NCBI GenBank assembly: GCA_028583405.1
Contig: CM053263.1
Location: forward strand, 534,501-598,500
Origin: Pogonophryne albipinna
Taxonomy: Eukaryota; Chordata; Actinopteri; Perciformes; Artedidraconidae
DNA: 64,000 nucleotides
Direction: 5' to 3'
Under the pieces are notes generated by a model. That model ran no database searches. It saw only the letters and a list, made by a program, of their open reading frames with translations, and was not told the DNA's origin. How positions within the stretch are numbered: position 1 is the first letter of the stretch; each line of letters opens with the position of its first letter. Both the position numbers and the translations under genes were made by a program. Positions 21,945-34,826 of this stretch are shown piece after piece.

Positions 21945-23731
21945 TAAAAGATAAATCCATTTTTTATTCCATTCTCTCATTCTCAATCTACAACAGAGTC
22001 CCAGCCATCACCGTTTCATTACATATTCAGTATAAAACAAAATACTGGATTTACAACAGAAGCTCATATCTGATGGAGTTTCATTCCAAAATAAGTTATT
22101 GAAGATTTTAGCAAATTCAATGACATTTAAGGAACCTGCGACAAACACTGAGACTTCTATATTAAGGATATTTTTGAATGAAACTCCTCATTTACACCCA
22201 TGTGACTCTCAGCCTTTTTAAATACACAGCTTAAACGCCTCACAAAGGTGTAAACTCAGAATTGCGTATGCATTTTAAATCCCCATCTTTAGGCTTTGTC
22301 TCCACCAGGTATTTCTTTTATGGAGCAGCGCTAAACCGTTGCATGTGGCCTTCAGCACGACTACAGTATAGTATGAAACGAGTGGAACCTCTAGTGCTCG
22401 GTGATGTTAGTGTTTACATCCTGTGAAGGCTGTCAGCGTGTGGGAAACATGCGTCAGAGTGTCATTTCGGCTGTAAACAACAACAAGATAAACAATGTTC
22501 CCGGTGGACACAGAGCCTCATGTAGGTGCAACACGTCCCTAATAACAGTCTCCTGCTCTGGAACACTTCTGTGGTGACTTGCAAACACAGAAAACAACGT
22601 TTGACACATTATGTAACATACCAACTTTTTCAATTAAATAAGATTTGTATATATATTACCAAAAGCAAAAAAATATATAGCAATTATTTTATATTCTCTA
22701 CCTCCCAAGAAAAAAAAAGATGCTTCGATAAGGGCAATGAAGTCTCCTCATGTTAACTCTAAAGGGATTGTCACTACACGGTAAGTGAGGGATTTTCTGA
22801 ACACAACCGACTTCCAGCATAGCTTTCTTAGGTTCAAAAGAAACTCAAAACATCTACTGGTGTGTTTTAATAAAGGGAGTATTGCGAGATTTATTGTAGT
22901 TTGTGCCTTTCATTAACAATGGTGGGAAAAAATGAAAGTGTCACGTCCCCATGATGAAAGCTCCTGTTAATTCAAATGCTCTCTTTACAATATACACAAC
23001 TACCTAGAGATTACTGCAGAAAGAAGTTTAGACATTTCATCAGAAAAAAAAGAGACATGGTAGAAATAGAAGCTTAATGTTAAAAAGATAGCAGCAAATG
23101 ATGTAAAGAATCAAAGGTGGTTGAAATAAACTATTTTGTATCTGTAACCAATCAAATCACAATGTGGTAACAGCGTGTAAGTCTGGCATCAAACACAACC
23201 TGGCAAGCTTCACTCACTCTCACCCTTTTTAATCCCCCCCCCCCCCATAAAATACATCAAGTCACGATTACAAGTCTGCTGATTGCCTGGAAAGACACAA
23301 GATGGCCGCTGTGAAGTGTCACACATGGGGGGTGCAGTGAGGCTCCTTCTGTTTCCGAGATGTTAGGAAATTAATGTGTTAAATGTCTCAATCATCAATT
23401 ATTATTAACTAGCATGCCAACACAGCTCTGTGTTTACTGAACATCATTCCCTCAGCCGGCACTGTTTGTTTGAAATGAGAGCGGCTGAAGACACAGTGGA
23501 AGAATATTTTTCAGAAAGGATTTTTTATTTTTGAATCTCCTTTCTGTGCCTCTGAAAATTGAAGTGTGGGGGAAGAAAAAGTCTTCGTCCTTTTTATGTG
23601 TGTACCAGGAGATGACGGGGGCTAGCTGGAGACCCCTGATGTTTTTTATGTGTGTGTTTACTTGATTTTCACGCTAACTAATGGACAAGCTTTTCTGTGT
23701 GTGGATAAGTGTGTGTGTGTGTGTTCATGTG
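21945..23731 (-). other. Probable 3' untranslated region of the host gene
   Basis: Follows the stop codon of the last exon and contains no recognised transposon. Minus-strand AATAAA signals occur at 23524-23529, at about 22891-22896 and at 21963-21968. Which one is used, and therefore the true end, cannot be told. A C-run lies at 23236-23246. Confidence 0.45.
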
Positions 23732-23869
23732 TCAGCAGCTGTCCTCCAGAGCGTTCACCACTTGTTCCAGAATGTCGGGGCATCGTTCGGCGATCTGCTG
23801 CAGGACCTGATTGGCGTAGTCCTGAAGCTCCGCCCCCTCCCTCTCACACTGCTCTAACTCCGCCTCCAT
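23732..23869 (-). CDS. Host gene, last coding exon
   Basis: A 45-codon exon plus TGA, preceded on the minus strand by a polypyrimidine tract and CAG acceptor (TTCTTCTCTCTCAG). It encodes MEAELEQCEREGAELQDYAN followed by QVLQQIAERCPDILE and ends in LEDSC. It is acidic and probably helical or coiled coil. The spacing Y...I...P.ILE recalls the C-terminal Rab-binding segment of Rab11-FIP proteins, but that is a weak resemblance and the gene is not identified. It starts in phase 0, matching the previous exon at 43041-43226 across a 19-kb intron. An in-frame upstream methionine made of (CA)n repeat is not a start. Confidence 0.8.
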   Translation of the reverse strand: MEAELEQCEREGAELQDYANQVLQQIAERCPDILEQVVNALEDSC

Positions 23870-23886
23870 CTGAGAGAGAAGAAACA

Positions 23887-23919
<33 letters not shown>

Positions 23920-23992
23920 GGGAGATTTAGACATGTTGTAAACCATGTGTTACCAATATTGCCAACATAATAACAAGGAATTCAAAAGAATA

Positions 23993-24620
23993 GCTGGTCA
24001 TTTTGGAGAAATACACCCTTCTGCTTTCTTGCTCAGAGTAAGCTAGCTGGTTAGCTTATCTTAGCTTAGCCTGAGGACTGGAAATAGAGAGAAACAACTA
24101 GCCTTAATCCGTCCACAGGTAACAGAATCTGTGTATCATGTTTAAGCTCACACATTCACAGGCTTTAACAGAGTTTAAATAGAGTTTTCCACCTTGAAAG
24201 ATTTGAAGATGTTAATGTCTGTACACTTTGCTGCTGCAACTAAATCATTTTCAAATTTGGGATCAATAAAGTACCTATCCATCTAAAATCAAGATGTCAT
24301 GTGGGGTTACGTAACAACTACTCTCCACATATCTCTCCTTAGAAAAGTGCATTCATTGTTTTATAATTGGGTTTTTGACAAATTAAACAAATGCAATTGA
24401 TCAGTGAACTAGCGAGCTTTTCAAGGTGCTGATAGGCGGATTTAATTAGCATTAGACAGAGCTAGAAGAGCTGTTTACCCTTGTTTCCAGTTTTATGCTA
24501 TGCTAAGCTAACTGGCAGCAGCTTCATATTTAATGATGTGATATCTATCTTCTCATCTAATTACAGGGAAGAACACAAACAAGCCTAATCATTTCCTTAA
24601 AATGTAGAACTAGTCCTTTA
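23993..24620. repeat. Probable foldback MITE in host intron
   Basis: A GGTTAGCTTATCTTAGCTTAG segment near 24050 and its approximate inverse near 24495-24510 (ATGCTATGCTAAGCTAACTG) bracket the region. The outer ends are not sharply defined. A LINE-like GGGATCAATAAAGTA tail is at 24262-24282. Confidence 0.45.
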
Positions 24621-24761
24621 AATTCCATGTTTTCATGTTGTTCCTTTAAGATGAGAAAGATGGACATAAGGAAAAGATGAAACACTTTTAAATCCAATAT
24701 CAGTCAAGCACTCAAACACAGGCAGAAAGACACACTCCCCTCGTAGCCCCATGGACGATTA

Positions 24762-24830
<69 letters not shown>
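24762..24830. repeat. (AC)n microsatellite
   Basis: Uninterrupted dinucleotide array, about 69 bp. A smaller (CA)n lies at 23886-23918. Confidence 0.98.
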
Positions 24831-24833
<3 letters not shown>

Positions 24834-24834
24834 T

Positions 24835-26410
24835 CTGAAAACCCCACAGTGCGGTTCTCTCTGCCCATACAGAGTGGAACATTTCTGTGAGACAGCGCTG
24901 ATTTTATTTTCTTTGGCTGCCGCCGAGCTGAGACGTCAAACCTAACTGACTTAATGACCAATACATCTGTATCAATAGGAGCACCACTCAAACAGTCATG
25001 TAACACAAACCCACATTTATGGTGCGTGTGTGTGTGTGTGAGGCCTGGGTCAGATATTGGCTAAATGTTTCCTCGTTAAGTCTTAACCTCTTCCCTCTGC
25101 TCTCATCTCCAGCAAATCTCTCTGGCACTTTACATTACAGTAGCTTCATCCATGTGTGGAACTGCTGTTAGAAATAATACTGTTAATCATCAATCCAAAT
25201 GATATCTCAAATAAAGTCTCTTATCCATATATTACTGTATTTGTTACGAGTCAATTTACTTTTCATATTTTACTTTGGCAATACTGTTTGAATTGTTTGT
25301 GTGAAATTTGTAACAGAAAGATAAATTAAAAACGGTCTACGTCAATGGTTTACAAGGCAGGCAGGGTCTAATTAAATATGCTATAAAGCTTGGCCCACAT
25401 TACATTTATTACATACAATAAAATACCCAAACTTAATGGAAATTCAATATGACACTGAGGGAAATCCCTTTAATACTCAATATGGGACTGACTGTTCTCA
25501 ATAAAGCCTTGAGTTTACGAAGAGTAGTCAATGCATACACAATATTACATTCAATTATATTTTTCATACAATAAAAACGGTTTTATTTACTGTAGAATTC
25601 ATATTTTAATTCATATTTATGTAATTGTTTGAAATCCCCTTGGATTCTGGACTACCCTTACAGCTGTGTTGCTCACTGTACGTACGCTGACATAAAACCT
25701 GATTAACCGTCATATCAAGTTTTGGCACGACAAGATCTGAGAAGAATTAGTATGAAGCTCTGGCACTCTGCCCTCCCCTGTTCAAGTGTGTTTGCAATAT
25801 TTTATTTCCCTATCATTAATGCCTAAACATCCTCTGGCCATTCTCCTATTTTGTTGTGCAGCAATCACACATACTGGCTTATTTCCCACATGTCACTTTA
25901 TGTGTTTGTGCAGGTCATTTAACTTAATGACTGCGTTTTAGCTGCAATCCCCCAGAAAAACAGGGCAGTAAAGATAAGGTGTTAAGACGATTGAGAAGAG
26001 ATAAACGGTTCGGTATCTGTCTGCTGTCTCCTGCTCTCTGACTCACACAGCCTTGACCTGCAGCCTGAGGACGCTCCAGAAAGGCGCTGAAAAACCCAGA
26101 TTAAACGTGTCAAAGATATCTCAGACAGCATCGTGTGCACTGAAGGTGCAGAACATGAGAGACTGCCCTGCCAATGCACTTCTTAAAGTGTTTGTTTTTC
26201 CTATCGCATAACTATTGTTGCAAAACAGGTGATGATTTCCGATTGGTTTGTTGGGTACTCATTCATAAACCTGGTGGAGCGTGTGCCAAGAAGGAACCCA
26301 TTACATTTTGGAGCAGATTGAAATAACGGGTTGGATATACATATTATTTTTCACTTGTGGAATCAGCATTAACAGAGCTATGTGCTGCTGGCCATCTAGT
26401 TGATCTTGCA
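24835..26410. other. Host intron, no gene seen
   Basis: AT-rich unique-looking sequence with no clear repeat termini or coding exon. Confidence 0.5.
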
Positions 26411-26734
26411 ATCTAATGGCGCATTTCCCCTACAGGGCCTCGCTCGGTATGGCTAGACCTCGTTAGGCCTTGTTAGGACTGGCTCACTTTATGCTGCGTT
26501 TCCATTACTGTTTAATACTGGGGTAGTAACTATAGTAACGCAGTGTAGGCGGAGCCGTGACGTCATCTTCAATACGAAACACAAAAGCAACATCAGCCGT
26601 TAGCTGTTAGCCCTCAGAGCTCACAGCTCCTCATATCTGTTCAGAAACTAGACAAAAGTTAAACAAGTACAAACCACAGACTGTCTGTGTCATGACGAAT
26701 ACAGTCGCTGGTTTATTTATGTCTGTAGGCCGTT

Positions 26735-26982
26735 GTAACTTATGCCCATAGAGCATGCACACTTTAGTTTTCCTTAAGCCCCACCTCCAATCTCCCGCTC
26801 TCGGCTCAGTCAGATGAATTGAGACAAAAAAAACATGGATTTTAGCGCATTTTACAACTTTTAAACCCTAATGATTTAATGAAGTGTTACAAAAGTGTTC
26901 GTGCAGGGTGGTTGATTTAGCCATAAGAGATTGTATGCTGATTTACAGATGTCTCTTTCCCAATGTAAGTCAATGGGAAATA
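26735..26982. repeat. Interspersed repeat family D, left portion
   Basis: Matches 37960-38225 in the opposite orientation (TTTACAACTTT, AAGCCCCACCTCC, CAATGGG). It is interrupted by the Tc1-like element and continues at 27827-27880 with ATTTTTGGGCCCAATGATGTC. Confidence 0.7.
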
Positions 26983-27824
26983 CACTGAACAAAAATATAA
27001 ACGCAACACTTTTGTTTTTGCTCCCATTTTTCATGAGATGAACTCAAAGATCTAAAACATTTTCTATAAACACAAAATAACCATTTCTCTCAAATATTGT
27101 TCACAAATCTGAAAAAATCTGTGATAGTGAGCACTTCTCCTTTGCCGAGATAATCCATCCCACCTCACAGGTGTGGCATATCAAGATGCTGATTAGACAG
27201 CATGATTATTGCACAGGTGTGCCTTAGGCTGGCCACAATAAAAGGCCACTCTGAAACGTTCAGTTTTGCTTTATTGGGGGGGTCTGGGGGGGTCCGAAAA
27301 CCAGTCAGTATCTGGTGTGAGGGGTAGGGTTAGGGTTAGGGGTAGGGTTAGGGTAATGTTGTGAATCGAGTGGCCTGTGTTCGTCGTCCATTACATACGC
27401 CTGCCCATACCATAACCCCACCACCACCATGGGCCACTCAATTCACAACATTACCCTAACCCTAACCCTACCCCTAACCCTACCCGTCAAACCAGATATT
27501 GCCTGGTTTTCGGACCCCCCCAGACGCCCCCAATAAAGCAAAACTGCACGTTTCAGAGTGGCCTTTTATTGTGGCCAGCCTAAGGCACACCTGTGCAATA
27601 ATCATGCTGTCTAATCAGCATCTTGATATGCCACACCTGTGAGGTGGGATGGATTATCTCGGCAAAGGAGAAGTGCTCACTATCACAGATTTTTTCAGAT
27701 TTGTGAACAATATTTGAGAGAAATGGTTATTTTGTGTATATAGAAAATGTTTTAGATCTTTGAGTTCATCTCATGAAAAATGGGAGCAAAAACAAAAGTG
27801 TTGCATTTATATTTTTGTTCAGTG
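26983..27824. mobile_element. Tc1/mariner-like foldback element
   Basis: Begins CACTGAACAAAAATATAAAC and ends in its reverse complement, flanked by TA on each side (26981-26982, 27825-27826). The inverted arms are about 300 bp each and nearly identical. The centre holds telomere-like TTAGGG runs in mirror orientation and a short transposase fragment. It is a deletion derivative and cannot move by itself. Confidence 0.93.
27375..27431 (-). pseudogene. Tc1-like transposase catalytic-domain fragment
   Basis: The minus strand encodes HGGGGVMVWAGVCNGRRTQA, the characteristic block around the second aspartate region of Tc1-family DDE transposases. Only about 19 codons remain between the mirrored arms. 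Confidence 0.85.
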
Positions 27825-27965
27825 TAGTATTTTTGGGCCCAATGATGTCATGGACTCACACAGAAGTTGTAGTTCCAACGTTTGGTCACTATGAACATTT
27901 TCACGGCCACCCCCAGCTGAATCCTGGCCACCCTATTGGCCACCCCAAACACCCTCACCACGGGT

Positions 27966-29119
27966 AACCTTTCATCATTCATCAATAATTAACATTAATA
28001 GAACGTTATATTGATAATGTACTCACTAAACTTACAATTCATTTAACTTATTTTCTTCCAAAAGTTAATTATCCAAAGCCTCTGTACACCCCCTTCTATT
28101 TACATGAAATGGTTTGGTCCCGCCTCCGCCTCCAAACGGCACTTTCTAGCAGAGAGTGAGAGCATGTGAGGAGCAGGGATGCTAGTACTTACATGTCTCA
28201 ACGACTAACAAAGTCAGGCTTTCAAAAGAGAAAAGAAAGGAGAGAAAGAAAAGAGAGAGGGACTAAAGGGCGACAGTATGTCACCCAGTTTTTCAAAGAA
28301 AAGGTGGGTGTGGTCCATGAGTGGTGGAAATTAGTCTGTTCGCTAAACGTAGTCCATTTTACATAATAATTGTTATGTTTTTTTACTAAGGTGACATTAA
28401 GTACTGTTAATATCTATAAAGAAAATGCAGAGGTTTTTAATTTCACTGCTCTTTTAGCTGACATTTAATAAATGCAGGTACATTTTTAGCAGCTATTCAT
28501 ACTAAATCAGTTGTCCCTCCCCCTGGTGCCAGGACCAACAGATCCATCTTTAGGCTCAGCAGCCCTGTCCCCCCATAAGGCTGAACCCGAACCAGCTTTT
28601 CTCCCAACTGAAGGAGGTGAGCAGCATTGTGTTGAATGCCATGCCACTTAACGAAGGGTGACTGGAATACAAAATAAATAAATATATATATCAAAACAAA
28701 AAGCTATTTTTCCACATATTTAAGTTATATTTATTTGGATTCATGTATTCATGTTGAGAATGTTCCATTCAAAAATGTTATTATTAAAAGGGCATTTACA
28801 CCATAAAAGATGGCTATTGAGATTTATGTCAGGAATGTTAGTGTTATATCAAATAGTAAATTCTACTGCAGCAGATTGTTGGACGTCTGCACAGTGTTAT
28901 ATGTTCACAGCTCAGTGTCAGTAAATACTGTGCAGTTAGTATTGGACTACAAGATAGATGCAAGCCTGTACAGGTAGAGTTATTTAAAGCATAAATGAGT
29001 CGGTTGGGTTCTGGAGGTGTGGTTACAGCAATTGTGCTTGGTTGGCGTGGCCTGGGCCTGATGGTGGGGCCCAATGTGATATCTTTTCATGGGGCCCAAA
29101 ATCCCTGGCGGCGCCCCTG
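27966..29119. mobile_element. hAT element, second copy of the 17451 family, left-truncated
   Basis: Colinear with the interior of 17451-18997 and ending TGGCGGCGCCCCTG. The left terminus is missing. It lacks the TTAA MITE, providing the empty site near 28464. No target duplication can be checked because of the truncation. Confidence 0.85.
28193..28303 (+). pseudogene. hAT transposase first exon remnant, second copy
   Basis: 37 codons beginning MSQRLTKSGFQKRKERRER and ending before a GTGGGT donor. It is highly basic, similar to the N-terminus of ZMYM/DUF4371-type hAT transposases. A second exon-like stretch near 28530-28617 ends with a GTGAG donor. No DDE core was found. Confidence 0.5.
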
Positions 29120-29689
29120 CTTGTGTGAGTGTATGCTCCAGAGGGCAGGACCTATAAACGCATTTACTACCCAATAGCATTGTGAGGCTGAACAAAAAGA
29201 TCTTTTAACTATGTAAATGTAGTCTTTTAAAAAAACAAAACATTTACTGACTTTTTTGGATAGCTTAAAGTAATGTTGTAAAACTACAACCGGGGGCCTT
29301 ACAGGGTTAAGGGCTATTGTTTATTGTTATTTACTTTAAGATGTTTATTCTTAACCAATAATTGAATTGTTTAAAAAAAAACTAAAAAAAAACTCTTATT
29401 TAAATGATGTGTGTGTCTCTGTATTCCTGATGATACACTGAGAGAATGAGCTCATAGGGCTGCTGATCACCATAAGCTAAACAGTCTGTATATTGCACTA
29501 CCTTTGTATAATGTAAGCTTCGTTGATACTTTGCCTGTGGGAATAAGAAAAAAATAGTTAGATATACTGGATATTATTTAATCTATTCCACCACTAGCTT
29601 AATCCCAAATAATGTAGAGGTGTGTTGTAGGTGCCTTAAATAACCCCTTATTTTCTAGTGAGATGTCTTTTTATGTTCATATAATATTG

Positions 29690-29767
29690 ATTTCAATGCC
29701 ACCCCAAAATGATCACTGGTTCCATCCTGGCCACCCCACTGAAAATGTCCTGGCTCCGCCACTGGGC
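29690..29767 (-). mobile_element. hAT-like terminal fragment
   Basis: Ends CTGGCTCCGCCACTG, a common hAT terminus read inward from the right. Related GGCCACCCC sequence lies at 27898-27950. The partner end was not found. Confidence 0.45.
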
Positions 29768-30586
29768 TGGACCACAGAGCAGTCCTGCAAAAAGCTCTGG
29801 AAAGGTTGTTTTCTTTCAGATAATGTAGTTAAAGTGAGGACATGTTAAACACATGGCCGACTGCTTACGCTAATGGACTTTATTGCGAAGCTGTGTCGAA
29901 CAGAGTTGCTACATCCGTAAATCACTACAATTAACCTGGAGGGAAAAACGATCTCATAACTGATATGAATTATAGCCAAAACAAGAAAAATAAGACCCGA
30001 TTTTCCTGAGAAAGTAATCATAATTTAATCCTCCGTCCCCACGTTGCTGAGCAATAAACTTCCCCTCTCGCTACACTCACTTCATGGCTCATTTATGGCC
30101 TGAAGAAATTAAATATAAACAATGTTGCATTATACAGTTCCCAGTTATGAGGTATACGTTTGGATGGTTCCAATGGATCATGTCTCATTTATTCACAGTG
30201 TGGGTGGTCGTAGAGAAATGTGGGAATTAGCATTGCCAGATTCAGGACTTCTGTAAAAGTGTGTGTGTTTGATTGGTAGTATTTGTGTGGCGAATGTGTG
30301 TGTGTGTGTGTGATACAGTGGTTTGGGTGTATGACATGACAAGTGTGTGTGAGTGCACGTCCTGGCGCTAAAGAGTATGTTGCAAACTCAAGTTCTGATT
30401 TAGTGAGTGACAGAGAGGATCGTGGGAAACGGAGAGATAGACAGAGGGAATGGATAAGATGTGTGTGTGTGTGTTTGTCAGAGTAAGAGAGGGTTTGTAG
30501 AAGATGATTTTTACTGCAGCCATTAAAGCTCCATTATCGTGATGGATCATTATCTGCCGTATCAGGAGCCTGGAGACACGCCTGGA

Positions 30587-30694
<108 letters not shown>

Positions 30695-30769
30695 TGTACA
30701 TGCACACACAGGTTATCAGCTTCAGAATGAGGATGAGGTTAATGTGTGTGTGTGTGTGTGTGTACACTC

Positions 30770-32840
30770 TGACCCTCTCTGCAGAGGAATGCTAATGTTT
30801 TCTAAAGAAACCATAAGTTAGTAGAGAGAGATAGAGGCGCAAAGATTACCAGAGAGGGGGGACAGACGGGTGGAGGTGGTGGTACAGTGCAGGGGTACCA
30901 GAGTATAAATACATGATTTAACTAAGGTGCATTAGCCTGCTCTTGTGAAAGTCAACTGCCTGGTGCACACACGCATCTCACACTGTTATTTACAGCTTCT
31001 CCATTTACAGATTGTTCTGAGGCCAGAGGTCTCTTTTTATCAGAAAACTGTCTCTGTTCACTTTATGGATGTGCATTTTAAACAGTTAACTTCACTTGGT
31101 ATTGATTGGTTTACGGGAAATGATGTTCTGTGAATCATGAGGTCAGGCCCATTTCTCAACAGATCAGGGCTGCACACATAATTTACTTACTCCAGATTCT
31201 GATTTTGTATTACTTGGACAGAAAACAGGTAATTGTGAGAAAAATACTGATGATTAATATGGCGTATTAAAGTATGGCATGCCAATTATGAAACACATAG
31301 TTTTGAGAGCCAAAAGAGAGTTGGATCATAAATGTTACAATTGGATTAAATGGTTAATATGACAAAAATATTTCATATATTGAAAAATTAGCTCATGGAG
31401 CAAGGAATAATTTTGGCTTTAGTAAGAGCCACCATGTGAGAATTTATTTTTTAAAGAAATACGCTTTACGTCATGGACAATGAATCAAAGAAGCACTTTT
31501 TTCCCCCTCCATTCCTATCCATAGGGTGCATTAAACAAAATATGTCAACAACTGTCATCCACTCTTAAACAACTTTGGTACATCAAATATTTGTCTGACA
31601 ATAAAAAGTGTTCACCAGCCTTTACATAGCCCTAACAGTTTTCCAATAACTGACGGAAAATAAGCACGTAAAAGCTTAAAGAACTAAGTGCAAGCAGCAG
31701 TGCCTGGTGAAAAATGTGGAGGGTACAACAATTAAAGTCTAAGGTGAACAAGTTGAATGTTTCTGAAAAAAGAAAAACCTTTAAGACAGACTCTTATTTA
31801 AACAAAACCAGCAGGAAGACATAGGGTCTGAACACAGAATAAGTCTGGAGGGCAAAGTTTGACCTAATATTCCTCAGTAACAGCACACCATGAGTAAAGA
31901 TACGATCAGGAGGTTTGAAAAGGCTCCAGACTCCTCGACAGCAGCCCGGAGCGCTGCTATAGAAACAGCATTATGGGTAAGAGCAAAGGGATAAAGTATA
32001 ATAGGCCTATATTGGCTTTCATAATCCCTGTCTCTCTTCCTGTCTCTATTTAAACCATTAGGTTCTTATACAGGCTTACAGCGTATGTTGACTGCTTTAT
32101 AAGTTGGCCGCCTGTACTGCGCCAAGTCCAAAAGTGCCTGAGCCCTGTGACCGAATGTGTGTGAATGAATGTGTGTGTGCTCTGTCGCGGTCATGTAAAG
32201 TGGTAGTCCAGGCAAAATGCTCGCTAACGAGCTGCAGTGGGAATAAAGTCTGAGGAATAAAACTGCTCCTGGAGGACTGAAAAACACTGCTCTGCTTTAG
32301 CACTAAGAAGAAACACACAAGGGAAGTGTGTGTCGTGCACGGGCAATACGACCATTTTATTATAACAGGTCATTCAGCCAAATTGACTGTAGGAACATAG
32401 AACAAGTAATTATTGAGAATGGGGAGATGTGTAGCTCGTTCGTCAGCATTTTATAAAAGTCTAGGATGTTCAATCTAATAGTTTAATTCACTAACATTCA
32501 CTTTAGCACATATTGATTAAATGTAAGCTCCAGATAGAGGTGGGCTGTTAAATGTAAGTGTAGTAACTATAGTGGAACACCTTCACAGAGAACAGAGGAT
32601 TATACAGCGTTTGAAAAATACTTAAACCTTAAAAACCACACGAGGCTGGACTCACACACTGATGACTGCAGGAACAAACAGCAGACAGACTGCAGCATGC
32701 TCTGTGTAGAGGGGAACCTCCCAGTCAGTAGAGAAACTGATTCACAGTGTTAAAGGGGCCAGAGTCTCCAACATGATCATCAAACCTCATCTTTGAATAC
32801 ATTACTATGGAATAGTAGACACAATAAACAAGAGGACGAA
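30770..32840. other. Host intron, no gene seen
   Basis: No coding exon or transposon terminus is apparent. Short minus-strand frames at 32066-32318 have no motif. Confidence 0.5.
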
Positions 32841-32845
32841 CATTT

Positions 32846-32960
32846 AAAGAGGCTCTATCGTGCGTTTCCTTCCCTGTAGTGTTTTGCAAGCTGGTCTACA
32901 AAGGCTAATATCCCCGTGTTCCCTCCAGAGGGAGTTTCTCTCTGTTTCTGGTTGTAAAAT
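32846..32960. mobile_element. MITE family M fragment
   Basis: TTTAAAGAGGCTCTATCGTG start with the CCCTCCAGAGGGAGTTTCTC block, as in other family M copies. Confidence 0.55.
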
Positions 32961-33530
32961 CTACAATAAATGAACGGCCTTCCAGTACAAGGAACTTAAA
33001 CTAGTCAAGGGAAACCTCTGCAGCTATATCGAGGGAGAAACATTTAAAGCTGGACTTCCACAATGGCTGCCACAGTGAACAAAGATTTACAGACTTCAGA
33101 TTCAGAGCAGCGACGTGTGAGAGTGGGGAGCAGGTTTCTGCGGGCTTCTCCTCTGGGAGTTAACTTAAAGCTATGGCCTTCACCTGTCACCATCAGCAGC
33201 TTGTCTTTCCATTACAGACAACAGGGGGGGGGGGCGACAGAGAGTGTGACAGAGAGTCGGAGAGGAAGTGGAAGCAAAATGATCAAGAGTGAGTGACTAC
33301 GAGGAGGTGGAGAGGGGGACAGACAGAAAGATTTATAAGAAAGAGAAAGGGAACAGAGGTGAGTGAAAGAGGAGAGAAATCAAGAAGGGGGGGGGTGATA
33401 ACCTGAGACAGAGGGAGAGATCAGGGAAGAAAGACAAATGCATGTGAAACGAGTTCGACTGGTAAAGCCATTAAACCTGGATTCAATACATCTGCATAAA
33501 ACCCCCAGTCTTCTGTAATGACCAGTGAAG

Positions 33531-33533
<3 letters not shown>

Positions 33534-33568
<35 letters not shown>
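33534..33568. repeat. (GT)n microsatellite
   Basis: Short dinucleotide array immediately left of the next element. Confidence 0.97.
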
Positions 33569-33569
<1 letters not shown>

Positions 33570-34182
33570 AGAGTCCTGCACGCGTCTGATTTTCAAGACC
33601 CGCTCCCGCCCCGCACCCGCGACGTGCAATACCGAACCCGCCCCGCTACCCGCACATATTGCCAATTAGTTCCGCAACCCGACCCGACCCGTCGGCACAA
33701 GATCCGCAACCCGACCCGACCCGTCGGCACAAGATCCGCAACCCGACCCGAACCCGCATATATATGAGCAGTGAAAACGTGCAATTATTAACACACGCAG
33801 TTGCATATTTGTCTCAAAAAGCGTGGGATGTTGGTTATTTTCTCATCTAGGAACCAAAAGCCTCCAGACGTTGGGTTTCGCTCTTGAGGAAGTGTTATTG
33901 AAAATGCTGTATTCTCCGCTGAGAACTTCACCTCAGCCATTTCCAATGCAGCAGCAGATTGATGCGCTGCAGAGGTTATGATTATGCGCGGTCCGGCGGG
34001 GGAGAGGTCTGAGGATTTAAACATTAAATTATTATTATTTTAATATAGATATTATGCAACACCCGCGACCCGACCCGCATCTTCTTTGTTTTACCCAGAC
34101 CCGAACCCGGAAAAAAGCGTTTGAAAAAATACCACCCGCGAATCACCTTTTTTGCGGGTCACCCGTCGGGTGACTGTCTCTG
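33569..34182. mobile_element. hAT-like element with ACCCG-rich ends
   Basis: Starts CAGAGTCCTGCACGCG and ends GGGTGACTGTCTCTG. Arms are rich in ACCCG, including a 35-bp GCAACCCGACCCGACCCGTCG unit repeated at 33674-33740. The target duplication is obscured by the (GT)n on the left. No transposase is visible. Confidence 0.6.
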
Positions 34183-34539
34183 TGTATAACGTATTGTCGT
34201 TGAGGAGCTAAGCCATTTAGAAAACAATCATCCTTGGAGCAGGAAGCAGAGCTGCCTAATGGAAGCCAAGAGAGACCCCTGGACCACAATGCAACAGTAC
34301 AAATGAATCGGTCAGACTCTCTCCACTATGATCCCCCCCCCCCCCACTACCATATTCTGTTATGTTTTCAGCTTACATGTGACAAGTCTGCACCTCCACA
34401 CAGACTATTAAAATATATAACCATAATAAATGTAATGTGTATAATAATGTTTTAACTATCTATAATGACACACATACACACACACACCATGTATACATCA
34501 CTTCAGGGGACATTACATTGACTTACATGCATTCCCTGG

Positions 34540-34730
34540 AGACTTATCCTAACCTTAACCATAACCAACACATGCCTAACCCTAACCCTTAACCTTAACC
34601 TTACCCTAACCCTAAACCTAACCAAGTCTTCACCCTAAAATTAATGATTCCCCTTATGGGGACCTCCATTTTGTCCCCACACGTGACTGTGTAAACTGAT
34701 GTAGGTCCCCACAAGTATAGTAATGCTAGG

Positions 34731-34732
<2 letters not shown>
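34540..34732. repeat. CCTAACCCTAA-type array plus conserved microsatellite leader
   Basis: Interstitial telomere-like and degenerate CCTTAACC repeats at 34549-34624, then a CCTTATGGGGACCTCCATTT block leading into a (CA)n array. Confidence 0.75.

Positions 34733-34823
<91 letters not shown>
34732..34823. repeat. (CA)n microsatellite
   Basis: About 92 bp of CA. Confidence 0.98.

Positions 34824-34826
<3 letters not shown>

Noticed and set aside
24704..25006. ORFs rich in CVCVCV or THTHTH (also 30368-30767, 34601-35222, 45676-45912, 50446-51124)
   Set aside because: Pure translations of (CA)n/(GT)n microsatellites.
27322..27486. Interstitial telomere or chromosome fusion point
   Set aside because: The TTAGGG runs are short and mirrored inside a Tc1-like foldback element, so they belong to the transposon.
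27773..27967. 64-residue plus-strand ORF with a signal-like start
   Set aside because: It begins inside the Tc1-like inverted arm and continues into repeat D and a hAT-type GGCCACCCC stretch; a chance frame.
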